A stretch of 64,000 nt of DNA, taken from positions 22,149,451 through 22,213,450 of the forward strand of contig NC_135224.1 in assembly GCF_052324685.1 (NCBI RefSeq), written 5' to 3'. Position numbers and translations under genes: made by a program. Shown in pieces: positions 15,226-27,400 of this stretch (its first letter is position 1; the number at the start of each line of letters is the position of its first letter). The notes beneath the pieces are model-generated. The model was not told the DNA's origin, did not search any database, and saw nothing but the letters and a program-made list of their open reading frames with translations. The DNA comes from Brachyhypopomus gauderio. Lineage: Eukaryota > Chordata > Actinopteri > Gymnotiformes > Hypopomidae.

Positions 15226-16685
15226 ACTCCACTCTTGTCCGACATTATATTTTACAATTAATCTGTATTACTCAGGAATAAGGTTGATTTACACTAAAAA
15301 TTTTACAAACATCTAAAATGTAGCTACAGGTGTCTCATTTCCCCTACATTTGGCCTCAGAAACTTTCCTTCAGTGTCCAGCAAGAATCTGCCAACACAGT
15401 GGAGATACAGTTTACCTGCTACCACTTTACCTGCTACCACTTTACCTGCTACCACTTTTCCATACAATAGGCCTAATGTCATGCAAGTATAGTGGAACAA
15501 AAAGACTGTGGGGGCTAGAGGAAATCTGAAAACACATTTGGGTTCAGGATGCGTAAATAAACAGGATTTTTTGTTTGGGACAAAATCGTTCTTAAACACT
15601 AATGATTATTACTCATTCTATTCCGCTTCCAGTCTGTGATAATTTAATTATCTTTTTTCTTGTTTAATAGAAAATAGAAGAGGAAAGAGTTTCGAGCCTG
15701 ATGGTTTGGTATTAATCACAAGCCTTCAAAGAGTTCAAAACTCAACTTTTTAACATCAGGCCACACACGTGTATCACAGCATCATTTTCGTCTGAACTGC
15801 AGATTATATTGGATTTGTTATAGTGAAGTTTACGACAGGATTACAGATTACAAATCAAATTTGATACAGAAGTAATCAGCATTCAGATGAAGGAAATATT
15901 TCAATCATTTAATATTGATAGAGGTTTCATTTCATGTTTTAATTGATTCATGGCTCCAAAGAAAAGCTCTGGAGGGCCGTCTTGCCATAAAGTTGGTGTT
16001 TCTACTGCTCCTGAATAAATTAGTCAGAATGAGGTTTGTAATGAGGCCCTTTGCTGCCCCCTGCTGTACACAACGTGGAATTTCCTGCACATTTTCATTG
16101 GACAACATTGTCTTAACTCACTTTGTTTAATGATGTAGTCGTGCTGGGAAATTATGAACCTAAATGTTTCTCACCTCTGAATCAACACCTACTGTATTAC
16201 TGAAAATTTAATTCAATGAGAATGAATATTATATATACTTCTTTCAACGTTTTGAAAGTCTCAGTGCATATAAGCATGTTCAGTGCTAACCAACCACTGC
16301 CAACAAACCACTACGGAGTACATTACATACAGACTGGGGCAGTGGCTTCAGGTTTAAAGCTCTAAATGACAAGTCCTTGTAAATGAGTGGCATAGCCCTG
16401 ATGATGAGAATCATATCTGACATTGTCTTCTGTAGGCAAGCAGGGGATACAGTGCACGAACTTGTGTGTTCTAGATACCCCCACATACATGCAAAGTCTA
16501 GGCAGGTCTGCGTAGTCATCTGGACTGCGGTCAGCTGATAGGGAAGGCAATTCGTCAGGAAGAAGAAGATAAAAGATTTATATAAAGATTTATTGCTATT
16601 CATAAAAAGACGTCATTCTTACTTGACCGCTATGCAAAGGTGGCACTGAATGATATTATTGTTCCTTCATTTGTTGCCCTGGCAA
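15226..16685. other. Intergenic, nothing recognised
   Basis: Apart from three copies of a 14-bp tandem (acctgctaccactt, 15415-15456), no repeat or gene is recognised. Open frames on both strands are short and unlike known proteins. Confidence 0.4.
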
Positions 16686-16733
16686 CGGTCAATGTGGCCG
16701 AGCGGTTCGGAGGCGCGTGCTCCCGTCTGCAGG
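16686..16733 (+). pseudogene. tRNA-Leu/Ser-like 5' half
   Basis: TGGCCGAGCGG (a box A typical of type II tRNAs) occurs in gtcaatgtggccgagcgg followed by an anticodon-arm-like segment (cgtgctcccgtctgc). The 3' half with box B is missing and is replaced by the 11-bp repeat array. It is best read as a truncated tRNA-derived relic or the head of a SINE. Confidence 0.35.
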
Positions 16734-16734
16734 T

Positions 16735-16850
16735 GAGTAGCACCTGAGTAGAACTTGAGTAGAACTTGAGTAGCACCTGAGTAGAACTTGAGTAGCACCT
16801 GAGTAGAACTTGAGTAGCACCTGAGTAGAACTTGAGTAGCACCTGAGTAG
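16735..16850 (+). repeat. 11-bp alternating tandem repeat
   Basis: Ten 11-bp units GAGTAGCACCT or GAGTAGAACTT plus a terminal GAGTAG. After one AACTT doublet the two versions alternate strictly, forming a 22-bp higher-order unit. Confidence 0.9.
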
Positions 16851-16999
16851 CTATACACTCGTGGGCAAAAGTTGTTGTAGAACTTTTTGTCAGATGTTTA
16901 TGTGGTATAATGAAGTACATAAGAATTATTATGTAATTATAAGAATTCCTTACATTCAATTTTTTATTGACAAATACATTCACTTTAAACATAGACTTA

Positions 17000-18233
17000 A
17001 TATTTAGAGTGTTGACCCTTCGTGTTTAAGACTTCTACAGTTCTCGGCATGCTGGATATCAGCTTCTGGGCAAAATCATGAGTAAAGGCAACTTATTCTT
17101 AACTACTCAATGCTTGCAGTTGGTCACGTGTTAGCTTGATGTACTCTTTAACACAGGTACGAAAGTGTGGCAACCCTGAGAGTAGCAATAATACACACTT
17201 CTGTTTAGCCACGGCTTATTAACAAGCTCAAAACTGCCTGTAGAAGTCCGGGTCATTGAACATGCTTTATCGGGTATCTGTCCTGACTCAGGCTACATCA
17301 CATCAGCATTCACACTGCAGTCCCGACGAGTCCTTCTGTCTTCAGCGCAAAGAGCACGGTTTCTTTTATATAGAGCAACCTTGGGAAAGTACTGCTTATA
17401 CTGCATTTAGGAGAAACCATTTTCTTAATACCAGAAGTTACAATGTAAACGGGGGTGTAACTGCAGCACTAAATGTCTCTCTGTATTAGAATGAATTGGG
17501 CTCTGTAGCTGCACTCAGCTCTCTAGTGTCTGGCCGTGCTAATGGACTCGATAAAGTGACAATATGCTCATCATTGCTGCCTATGTCCATTTGCACTGTC
17601 AGCCTAATGACTGTCCTTTAGATACAGAAATCCATGTAATAGGCTCACCCGGGTCCCCCGTGTCTCGTAAAGTCGGAGGTATTGTTGTTTTAATTTGATC
17701 TGTGACACTTTTTTTACACACGGTTTCAGCGTTCAGGCTTCTGGCAGAGCGACTAGGAGCAGTTGGACTTGGTTGGGACGTTGGGCGTCCTGGATAAGTG
17801 TAAAACATCTATTTTGTGCTACTTCATTAAGCCATACACCTCCAGCTTTCTTTTTGGTTAGTTCACATAACCTACTTTCTAAATATCCTTCTTCACGAGG
17901 ACATGAACATTTGAAAATTATTTCAAGACTTGTGGGTGCTCTATAGCGGCCTCCACTAGAGGGCGCCATAATACAAACGCGGTAACGCGCACGCCAGACC
18001 CCGTGGATTGATTTGAGTTCATTTGAATTGAATATGCAATATAAAATTTTATACATCTGTTAAAAGCTGTACATTCTATATGTTTTATTAATATCAAAAT
18101 AAACAATGTTTTAAATGGATCTTGATCAGGCTTCATTTTGCATTTTGTAAGTCCATACATTCAGCTAATGATTTTATACTTAACGCTACTATTTTTTATA
18201 CATTGAAGTTTAAGTATAAAAACACTATAAAAC

Positions 18234-18235
<2 letters not shown>
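17000..18235. other. Intergenic with degraded, unrecognised minus-strand frames
   Basis: Between about 17600 and 18050 the minus strand has two protein-like frames (one with TYPGRPTSQPSPTAPSRSAR, one with RLCELTKKKAGGVWLNEVAQ) that look like one broken reading frame. I do not recognise the protein; a decayed transposon ORF is likely. Confidence 0.25.

Positions 18236-18272
<37 letters not shown>
18236..18272. repeat. (AT)n microsatellite
   Basis: An uninterrupted AT dinucleotide run, continuing into a near-palindromic attatatagtgttttatatatata segment. Confidence 0.95.
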
Positions 18273-18278
<6 letters not shown>

Positions 18279-18639
18279 GTGTTTTATATATATAGTTTTT
18301 TCCTAATTTGCTTAGAAATATACGGAATAGCCTAGTCACTAAAGACCTTCTCTAGGCGTTATAATACATTTTTAAACTTGTTTGTCATTCTGACAAACTG
18401 AACGCTTTGGTGAATATACTATTATTGGCAATTGAAAATCATAGATAAAATAATGCATAGTTCTTTCCTTACTTTTGTATACTTGATAAATACAAATTTT
18501 ATCGCAATGTTCCTGTAAAATTTCTGTTGGATAATTACGGGCAAGGGGCGTGAACGGGTGGTATGTGAGGGGAGGAGTTAAAGCCCTATCACCTAGTAAC
18601 CAGTAACGTAAAGGCATCAAAGGGGTCGTAAATACGAAG

Positions 18640-18903
18640 CTTGAGCAGAGAAGTCCGATCTTTTGTGTAGCAGCTTGAACGCTTGGCAAGATTGCGCTTG
18701 GATTAGGCAAGCGACAAAATGATCTTTATGCGACCGGATTAATCCAGTGGAATAAAGTGACGGGAACGCTGTAGTGAGGACGGATACATGGACACGTTGG
18801 TCTCACGGTGAGAGAAGGGAGTTCATAAATCCATTTAAATGCTTCCTCTACAGGCGAGCCCATAAAACCAGAACCCGTACTTTTACAAGACGACTTCTAT
18901 CAG
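18640..18903 (+). other. Candidate non-coding exon(s) upstream of dipk2a
   Basis: Sequence of mixed composition with a splice-donor-like cacg|gtgaga at 18808, and a bounded exon-like block 18854-18903 (acceptor gcttcctctacag, donor CAG|gtgtgt). The two cannot be chained, because the gap of 46 bp is too short for a normal vertebrate intron. Either may be a first exon of dipk2a or of a non-coding transcript. No transcript evidence is available. Confidence 0.2.
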
Positions 18904-21268
18904 GTGTGTATGGATAATTACATTTCTTGTAATATTTGCTGTTTAAAAAATAAACAATAGAATATATGTGCAAACGTGTAACGTACTTTACACACCAAAA
19001 TAAAATTGTTTAGGTTCTTTATTTAATCGATTAACTCAACCATTCTTAAACAGATAATCGTGTAACTTCTGGTAAACGAACTGTTATGTTAGTATGTTGG
19101 AGAGTTTACAGGTGAGAAGACGAAACGTTTTCGTGTGCGACGTGTTAGTTTGATTTATTTTAATCCTTTGCAATCTGTTCACTGTACTAAGTTTTAATGT
19201 TAAACTTTTTTCCGCAGGTACTACCAGTTTGTGGGCGGTTTAGTGTTATTTTCTATGTTTCACACGTCTTCTTAGACAGTTAGGTTCTAATGATGTATAT
19301 CAGAGAGATTTCGGTTCTGCCCCGCCAGTCTTTACTACAGTTGCACGACCTGCTCGGTCTAATTATTTCCTGCTTTACACACTTTAATCGCCAACGTTCA
19401 AAGTTGTCCCCGATTTTTTGCACTGATGGTAATCGACGTTATTCATCAAAGTCCGTCATTTGTGATGGACCATTTGCTTCTGGACAGAAACAGTTTGAGA
19501 ATCGTAGATCTGAGCGCGTAAATTGGGGCAGCCTGCATGTCAACAAGAACCGTCCGGTTTCACAGAACTTCAAGGGCCAGTTTCTGATCCAAAGATTAGT
19601 CCTGAACCTAAATTAACAGGAAAGTTAGTTGCAGAATCACCTCTGACAATGTTTTAGTCCAAGGCTCGACCTAGTGTTGTACAAAGAAACAAGTATGTAC
19701 AAAGTTTACCTGTTAAGAAAACATGTTCGGTACATTTCCGTCCAGCAGATCGTTAAAAGTCCATTATTGTAGCATATCTGGCACAGAGCTGCGGTATTGG
19801 GGGTAGATCACCTGTGTTTACCTGTTGTGCTTTTATGAAGCCACATTTTGCATTTGGTATATTTTGCATTGCACAAGCTGCTTAAAACGTTGGTTCGGGC
19901 TCCTTAACCTCCATCTGTGCTGGTTCCGTTTGTTTCCTCGGCGGGGTCTCACCTCTGAACGGCTGTTTCCTCAACGAGGACAAAAAAATCGAGCAAAGTT
20001 TTCCTCAGTTGTCTCTGTAGTTCGCCGTGTCTGGGTTTGTTGAACCGAATCGTAATAGACCACCGTGGGCTTTTGAAGCTGGCAGTCCTGGGTGTGAGAC
20101 TACTTCTCCGTTTTTGTGGCCAGCTTTTGTCTGGAGCGTTAGTGAACCCGGTTCTGATTAGTCAGCATGAACGCACCCACCGTTTGCCAACCACACTCTT
20201 GCACTGCTTTAGGTACCACAGAGGTGTTTTTGCACCTTTGGTTGAAGTCCTAGATTTCTGGCCTCGAACTGCAACGAGAGTCCGTAATGGAAGTTTATTT
20301 ATGATGTGGCGTTATTGGAGGTTGGCTGTGCATTTGTGTTTTTTTTTTTTTTTTTTGCACAGACTTTGCTTTAAGTATTTGAACTCTTTCCTGAGTTCAT
20401 GAAGGTGGGCGTGTTATTTGTCTTTCAACTCTGATTAAAAGCCCATTTTTTTCTTTTTATTGTGTCCTGGGTTGTTCCAAGAGACTTAAGGCTGGCATGA
20501 CAAACCCAGGGTGTTGCCCGGTGCACGTTACGTTACTAATTTAGTTATGTGTATATTTTGCTCGGTTAAATTGAATACAGCCTTGATTTCTTGGCAGTAT
20601 TATCACCTGGGCATGTTGCACCTTAAAACTGCAGTCGGTGCGTGTTTTGAGAATGTGTTGAACAGCAAGTGTCCAACAAATGAAGTGATCCGTGGAGGGG
20701 ACTTGAATAACATGTACTAAAATTGATCACACCCAGAGTCAGAAAACTGTGCGTAACGTTGCCTTATTCAGTCTTTTCCCTGTTTCGGACACATTGGAAC
20801 TTACCGGATCGACTTCTCCTAAAATAAGGGGCCTTACTTGGACCTTAATGATCTAAGTAAATCTCCTGGCATGTATTGCGTAGGCCTACGCTGCTTAATT
20901 TAATTTCTTTTAATTTAATAACTTTAACCTTCAGGTGAGCAGGGACGGCACAGTGGGTGGATGTACTGTGTTGTGTAGATGTTGTGCGATACAGATGGAG
21001 GCATATATGAAATCTGCTACCGTTGTCAAAATAATGCACATTGTGGCCTGCTGGGAAATGCGTCCTTGGAACTCGAGTACTGACGTTGTCCCTGAGGAAC
21101 GCTTCGTTTAATATGGACCCAGTTAGCATGTCTGAACCCGCTCACCTGGAGTCGCTCGTTCAGTTTGTCTATCATTTTCGTTATCCCTTAAGCATTTAGG
21201 TATTCAGTTTTGCAGCAAAACTGCTGCTGGCGTAGGGCACGTGCTGGCCCACATGCAGCCACCCCGGC
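18904..21268. other. Upstream region of dipk2a, nothing firmly recognised
   Basis: Contains a T-run at 20339-20356 and a 108-codon open frame at 19290-19616 that resembles no protein family I know. A TE-derived origin is possible for parts (about 19900-20400). Confidence 0.3.
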
Positions 21269-21972
21269 TTTGAGCTGAGTGCCTTTTGAACGCAGCTCTT
21301 AGCTTTTCTTCATTTGAGCTGAGCGCCTGTTGGATGCAGCTCTTACGTTTTCTTCATTTGAGCTGAGCGCCTGTTGGATGCAGCTCTTACCTTTTCTTCA
21401 TTTGAGCTGAGCGCCTGTTGGATGCAGCTCTTAGCTTTTCTTCATTTGAGCTGAGCGTCTGTTGGATGCAGCTCTTAGCTTTTCTTCATTTGAGCTGAGC
21501 GCCTGTTGGATGCAGCTCTTACCTTTTCTTCATTTGAGCTGAGCGCCTGTTGGATGCAGCTCTTACCTTTTCTTCATTTGAGCTGAGCGCCTGTTGGACG
21601 CAGCTCTTAGATTTTCTTCATTTGAGCTGAGCGCCTGTTGGACGCAGCTCTTAGCTTTTCTTCGTTTGAGCTGAGCGCCTGTTGGACGCAGCTCTTAGCT
21701 TTTCTTCGTTTGAGCTGAGCGCCTGTTGGACGCAGCTCTTAGCTTTTCTTCGTTTGAGCTGAGCGCCTGTTGGACGCAGCTCTTAGCTTTTCTTCGTTTG
21801 AGCTGAGCGCCTGTTGGACGCAGCTCTTTGCTTTTCTTCGTTTGAGCTGAGCGCCTGTTGGATGCAGCTCTTCTCTTTTCTTTGTTTGAGCTGAGCGCCT
21901 GTTGGACGCAGCTCTTTGCTTTTCTTCGTTTGAGCTGAGCGCCTGTTGGAAGCAGCTCTTCACCTTTGTTGG
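21269..21972 (+). repeat. 44-bp minisatellite, 16 copies
   Basis: Units of the form tttgagctgagcgcctgt + tggaygcagctcttagc + ttttcttcr start every 44 bp from 21269 to 21929 with no insertion or deletion. Variants are ordered: left copies carry gatgcagc and cttcat, right copies gacgcagc and cttcgt. The array is 1.9 kb upstream of the dipk2a start codon. Confidence 0.95.
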
Positions 21973-23613
21973 AAGTCGTAACTAGGCGTGCGGCAAGCAA
22001 GCTGCTAGAAAGCAGGAAAGCCTACCGGCGACCAAAATGCACGTAAATACATCTTATTCTCCTTTTAAAGGGTTAACGGTTTCTGAAGGGAAACTAAGAG
22101 GTGTGAAGAAAAAATGATTGATGACTCATATGGATGTGAACAATTCTAGTTGGAGTGTAGGACTAATGTGAAGATGTGTAAAGTCTCTTTGAAGCATGCG
22201 TAAATGGTTATGAGCGGGGAACAAAAGCGCTCTCAATCAATTTAAAGTAATTACATTTTCTTGTTTCTGAAGTCCGGACAAGAACGAGATATGTAGGCTA
22301 TTGTCCGGTCTTATCGAATTGCTCTTGGAACACATCCTAATATCCTTGGGTTTTTGTTATCTCCCTAATTATTGTGCCCAATTAAATTTAATTTTGAAGG
22401 ATCATTCAAGTGAGATTTGCAAGGCGGCTTTATGCATTGACTCAGCTGAATTTATTGAAGTCTTAAAATAAAGGAGGGCATAGCGATAAAGGCCACCGTG
22501 TTGGAGCCGGTAGTCATTTTCTTGGCTTGCTGCTCTGCCTTTTGTAGGTTTTTAAAGGAAACGTCTTCAGCTGCAAGTGTTTGACATGTCATTAGACCCA
22601 AGACAAAGTCTTCCTCAATTAAAAGTTGCTGCACAAGTCCCCTATCTCTTGTGGTGTTTCATTTGGTAGTTTTTAAATAACTTTATTCATAATATATGTC
22701 TACACTAAACATTTTTGTGTAGTATTTTATTCTTTATTATTGTTTTGGTGTTATTCAGTCCTGGCTCCCAGATGATGTAACAAACTTCCACTTACTGTCC
22801 AGACAGCAGACTTCCAAAGCAGACTGAAGGCCATATTTAGGGACTCTTTAAATGACCATTGATCCTACATCCATTAAATTCATACTCCTGTTGGGTAACT
22901 GAAACTCTTGTATTGTATTGTTTGATGCTGTTTGTTGTTGCACTTATCATTGTCTGGTATAGAGCTTATAGTTATAGTAGCTTATACTTATTTCACACTT
23001 CAGTCGGTTCAGGGACCGTTCTGTATTTCAGCAGTGTTTTAGTTCAATGGTATCTTGAAATCTAACCCTACTGTATTGGCTAGCATGCGTAAATGACAGC
23101 ATTTGTGTAAATGTAGATTTGTTTCACAAATATTGGTGTAATCAATATATATATAGTGTTCATAACCTGCCTTCCCATATTCTAAATGTTTCTGGCTTTC
23201 TTTTTATCTTCATGAAAGTCTTTATCAGTCCAATATAGTTTCTAGCGACTAGTTGTATGGAGTAGTGGTTTTGTTTAACCACGTTGGGTGTGGAAGTATG
23301 TGGGTGAGTTTTGGCCTGTAAACCGAATGCCCCCATCTAAATTGTGTCTTCTTCTCTGCGTTCCTGCTTATAGCAGTGTCATTTGTCACTGTTGTTTTTT
23401 TATTTTTTTGCTCCAATAAGATGGATGCGGCCTAATTTTCTCGTAATGAGCTTTATCTCATTGCTGCTTAGACGTCCGTTCTGTCAAACGAGAGATGTCT
23501 GGGACGTAGCTCAGTGGGTGTGCAGACCCTGCTGTGTGATGTGTGATTTTCCCAGTCATCTGAGGGTTTTTACCCAGAGTATTTGACCTACTTTATTTGT
23601 TTTCCTTTTTAAG
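21973..23613. other. Region between the minisatellite and the dipk2a 5' UTR
   Basis: AT-rich sequence with no recognisable gene or repeat. A small TA run lies at 23146-23154. The dipk2a promoter could be here, but no core motif stands out. Confidence 0.3.
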
Positions 23614-23833
23614 GTGGACAAGACTCCTGGGGAAGATGTTGGACACAGAAGCGTGACTCTGATCTAAGGGGACCTAATTGCTCCGGTATGGGGACAGAGC
23701 CTCATGGCAGGGCCCGCCGGCCTCACTGTAAGCATGGACCGCTCTGAGTGACCGGAGTCAATAATGAGGCACGTGACCAGGAAGAGGAAGACTTGAGCTG
23801 CCGTGAGCGTCCTCGACGCTGCTTTCAGTCAGC
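23614..23833 (+). other. dipk2a: Probable 5' UTR of dipk2a with a candidate splice acceptor
   Basis: A pyrimidine-rich tract ending tttcctttttaag abuts 23614, and from there to the ATG the sequence is exon-like without the AT bias of the upstream DNA. This suggests a 5' UTR exon boundary at 23614, with a first non-coding exon further upstream. No TATA box or other defined promoter motif is evident directly upstream. Confidence 0.35.
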
Positions 23834-24487
23834 ATGCTGCGTCTCCTTTCGCTGAAGTTCGCCCGCGTCTACCGCTGCGGCAAGTTCCTGTTTGCCGCCG
23901 CGCTGTTCGTCACGCTGCTCCTCAACACCCACAACCTTCTCGCCTCCTTCCAGAGGAACGAGCTCGCCGACCGCCGTTTCCTCGGCCTCAACAAGTGCCC
24001 GGCCTGCTTCGGCACCAGCTGGTGTCGCAAGTTCATGAACGGCCAGGTGACCTTCGAGACGTGGGGGCGCGTGCGCCTGCTGGACTTCTTCAACGTGAAG
24101 AACGTCTACTTCGCCCAGTACGGCGAGCCCAGGGAGGGGACGCGCCGGGTGGTGCTCAAGCGTCTAGGCTCCAACCAGGAGCTCACCGAGATCGACCAGA
24201 AGATCTGCAAGAGGTCCACGGGAAGGCCGCGCTGCGATCTCGTCCAGGGCATGTACAAGACCGAGTTCGCCCGGCTCAACGGTGACGTGAGGCTGCTCAC
24301 GCCCGAAGCGGTAGAGGGATGGTCGGACATGGTGCACTGCCCTTCCCAGAGGCTTCTAGACAGGGTGGTCAGGAGGTACGCGGAGACCAAGGACTCCGGA
24401 AGCTTCCTCCTGAAGAACCTCAAGGACACTGAGAGGATGCAGCTGCTGATGACGCTTGCATTCAACCCCGAACCTCTAGTGCTACAG
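23834..24487 (+). CDS. dipk2a: dipk2a coding exon 1
   Basis: Residues 1-218. The ATG at 23834 (context gtcagcATGc) gives a protein aligning with the human N-terminus, MLRLLSLKFARVYR, followed by a hydrophobic segment FLFAAALFVTLLL that is probably a cleaved signal or a signal anchor. The exon is GC-rich and ends FNPEPLVLQ at a GTATGG donor in phase 0. It includes the Cys-rich CPACFGTSWC segment, the FNVKNVYFAQYGEPREG block and VVLKRLGSNQEL. Confidence 0.95.
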
Positions 24488-27400
24488 GTATGGGCGTGTT
24501 GGGTCATTCCTTTGTGTCGTTGTTAGCGATTCGCTAGGCAGGGTGAACCCGCTCCAGTTCTCTCGGTATCTCTCGGGTAATTAACTCCTGAACCCCAGTC
24601 CTCACACACGCATGGCGTAAAGTCCTGTGTGACCTTAATTTGAGGACTGGAGTTGCCTCATATTCTCACCTAATTGGAAAAACATGCTTTATCCCAGTAA
24701 AAGTAGCAGAATAAGTCTGCAATATGTGAGCCTAGTGCACAGCTCAAATTGGCATTAATTAGCAAAAATTGGCCTTTAACCAAAGTAACTGTTCAGGTTA
24801 ATTGTCTATACTATTAAACTATTATTAGCAAAAGCTAATTAACATTGCTAGTCTGGGATTTACTGGATAAACAAGAGGGCTGTTGCTTGGGTAAATGAAG
24901 TCTATAATGTTTGTAGGCTAATCTGTGTGTCTCTTAGATTATCTTTATCTGTTCCTTATAGTGCTTCTCTGTAATTTAATGGCCTTGGAGAACTTTCTTC
25001 CTCTCTTTCTTTTGAGGCAAAACCCTACATATAATTTCAAGTGACAAATGCAGCAATACCAGTTAATACCAGACTTTGAAGGGATTAACAGTCTAAACCT
25101 TTGCATATTTGAATCTTTACATTTTTTGTGTAATGGCTTGAGAGTTCTAAATAGTCCGTGTTTGCTGGTGTTTACGGAGAGCTTCCTCTGTTTGGGCCAA
25201 CTGGCTGCATGTCCTAAGGGATTACTTTAGCCACAAAACATGAAGTATATTAATCAGAGAATGAACACAGTAGGAGTTAGTCTGGAAATCTATGAGTGTT
25301 CCACTTGTTTTGCTGTGTGCATCTTCTGTCTTATTTCAATCCATGGCGTCCCTCATCTGTGCTTTGCCGGTCTCTACCGAGTCTAATCCGTTTGTTTATT
25401 TTGTGACTGACCTGTGTTGTTGAAGGGACAAACATGAATGTCTCTGAGGACAGCCAGGATCTGTTCTGATCTCCATTTATTCTGTCTGTCTGAAACATGT
25501 CAGGTGCTCTGCATGCCAAAGGCAGCGTGAGTCCTCTATGGAGCATGATCTATACAGTTTAATTAGCTTTGTACAATTTAGCCCTTTGCCTGACCACCTC
25601 TGTCAGTTCCATAATCATAATGAGATGTCCGTTGCCCTGCATCGGAAGTCACTAATGAATGGACTTGCAGTCTATTGATTAGATTGTCCATGATCTTCAA
25701 GAGTGATTGTTCCTCCTTGCCTTTGCTGGGAGGATGTGAAGACATCGTGCTGAAGACAGCAGATCCGTGCTTTAAGTCATTCATCTTCGTTCCCCCTGCG
25801 GAGCTAAGAAAAGCAAGATATTCCAGTTTGCCTAGACGTAGGAACTCCTGGGACATGGCAAAGGCTGCCCTCAAGATGCCACCTCCAGAAAGGCCCAGAC
25901 GGAGAAACCACGCGGCTCGTCGGTCTGTCTCCGCTCCTGTATCCTGTTGCTGGGCTCTGTCGAGCTTTGATGCTGAAATGTGGTAGCATGCCTGCCTCTT
26001 GTTCTCCCCACAGCACGGTTCCCTGTACCGCTCGTTTCCAGAGATTTCGGTCCGGGTATTTTTAGCCGACCGGCGCTAGTGGAGCAGCTCTTGAGCGGTG
26101 GGGGCCGGCGGTTCCCCCTCTGCGGGTTCCGCGCGCACCCACGGACGAGGAAAGTGCGTGCTCCCGGCGCATTTGTGAGCCCCTCTTAATTTCTTTCCGC
26201 CCCGTCTCCTGAAAAAAGGTCGCAAGCTTGGTTTGGTCCCCCTAGCCTGCCATTATCGGGGAGACGGCATGTCCCCTGGAAAATGCTCTGGACTTTGCGA
26301 CCGTGTTATTTGTGCTTCCTTGCTCTGTTGAGAGCATGGTCCATCTGCTCAGCCAGGCTGAGAATAGCACTAGCATGCCCCCCCCCTCCCCAGGAGTGGC
26401 ATCTATCAAGGCATCTATTAAGCTAGCACACAACCCCCACCCCCATTTGCTGTTCTCACCTGACAGTGATGGCATTATGGGGCTCCGCTGCCCTGGGCAC
26501 ACTTCGAAAACCCCTCCGAATCTGACACGTCCTGCTCGCTGTAATTGGGCTAACGAGGATGAGTTCGGCACGGATGCTTTTGTGGCTCGGCAGTCCGGAG
26601 CTGAAACAGAGCCACGGTCGCCATGAGACGTCTCCTCCTGTTTAACAAGGCACCACTTATGAGATGCTGTGGGAGGGCCGGTCGCTGGAATCAAACTAAA
26701 AATTGTGAGTTTGTTGTTGCACTGGCACCAAACCTCCCTCGTTCTCCTATCTGCGCCTTTTCTATACAGTGGCCATGGGACCTGTGGTAACGAGTTTTAT
26801 AACCCCACTTTAAGTCCTCACTTAGTCAGAGCGTACATTTTAGCTGTTGCTGAGTAGCCGTGTGAAAGATTTCCTACCCACGAGCGGCACCATTACTTGC
26901 CCTAAGAGTTCTGGAAATACCTGACATTCACCAACTGCAGAATAAGAGAATGAATGAATCATGAGCAATAAATAAATAAATTTTCCTAATAAAGTGAAAA
27001 GTAAGCAATTTTGCTGTGAAATAATTTCAAACCAACTTCATGGAATGAACGTTTGCAAAAGTTTCAGAAGTTCGCACAAGAGAAAGAAATTGTGTGCAGT
27101 TTGTCGCCAACATCTGCTCAAATAACCTTCTAACCCCTCTGCCTCTAACCTTGCCGGATTGTTCTCCTAACAGCCTCATAGGCTTTGAGAGTCCGACGTA
27201 GTGACTGAAGTGTGTGAGCTGGTCCTGGGGTGGCGGACACGTGGGTCGGTGGGTGGGGTGGCGGACACGTGGTCCCCAGGAGACGCTGCACGTTACCAGG
27301 CTGGTCGAGGCTGCATCTCCGCCTTTGCTTGTTTCAGCCTTTCACTCGAAATCCGCCTACGCACCGAGTCACGTGGTCGGTACAGGGGGCACATGTGCAG

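Noticed and set aside
18808..18853. A 46-bp intron joining two exon-like blocks upstream of dipk2a
   Set aside because: Too short for a normal vertebrate spliceosomal intron.
19290..19616. 108-codon frame as a new gene
   Set aside because: No family resemblance, no codon or splice support, and unremarkable length for random frames in this DNA.
21269..21972. Possible CRISPR-like array of regular 44-bp units
   Set aside because: The units are contiguous with no unique spacers, and the DNA is vertebrate; it is a minisatellite.
21695..22000. Minus-strand Arg/Ser/Gln-rich repetitive protein
   Set aside because: The frame is created by the 44-bp repeat. Since 44 is not a multiple of 3, the peptide changes frame every unit and has no independent support.
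23803..24285. 160-codon Arg/Pro-rich frame over dipk2a exon 1
   Set aside because: It is in another frame of the dipk2a coding exon and has no family resemblance.
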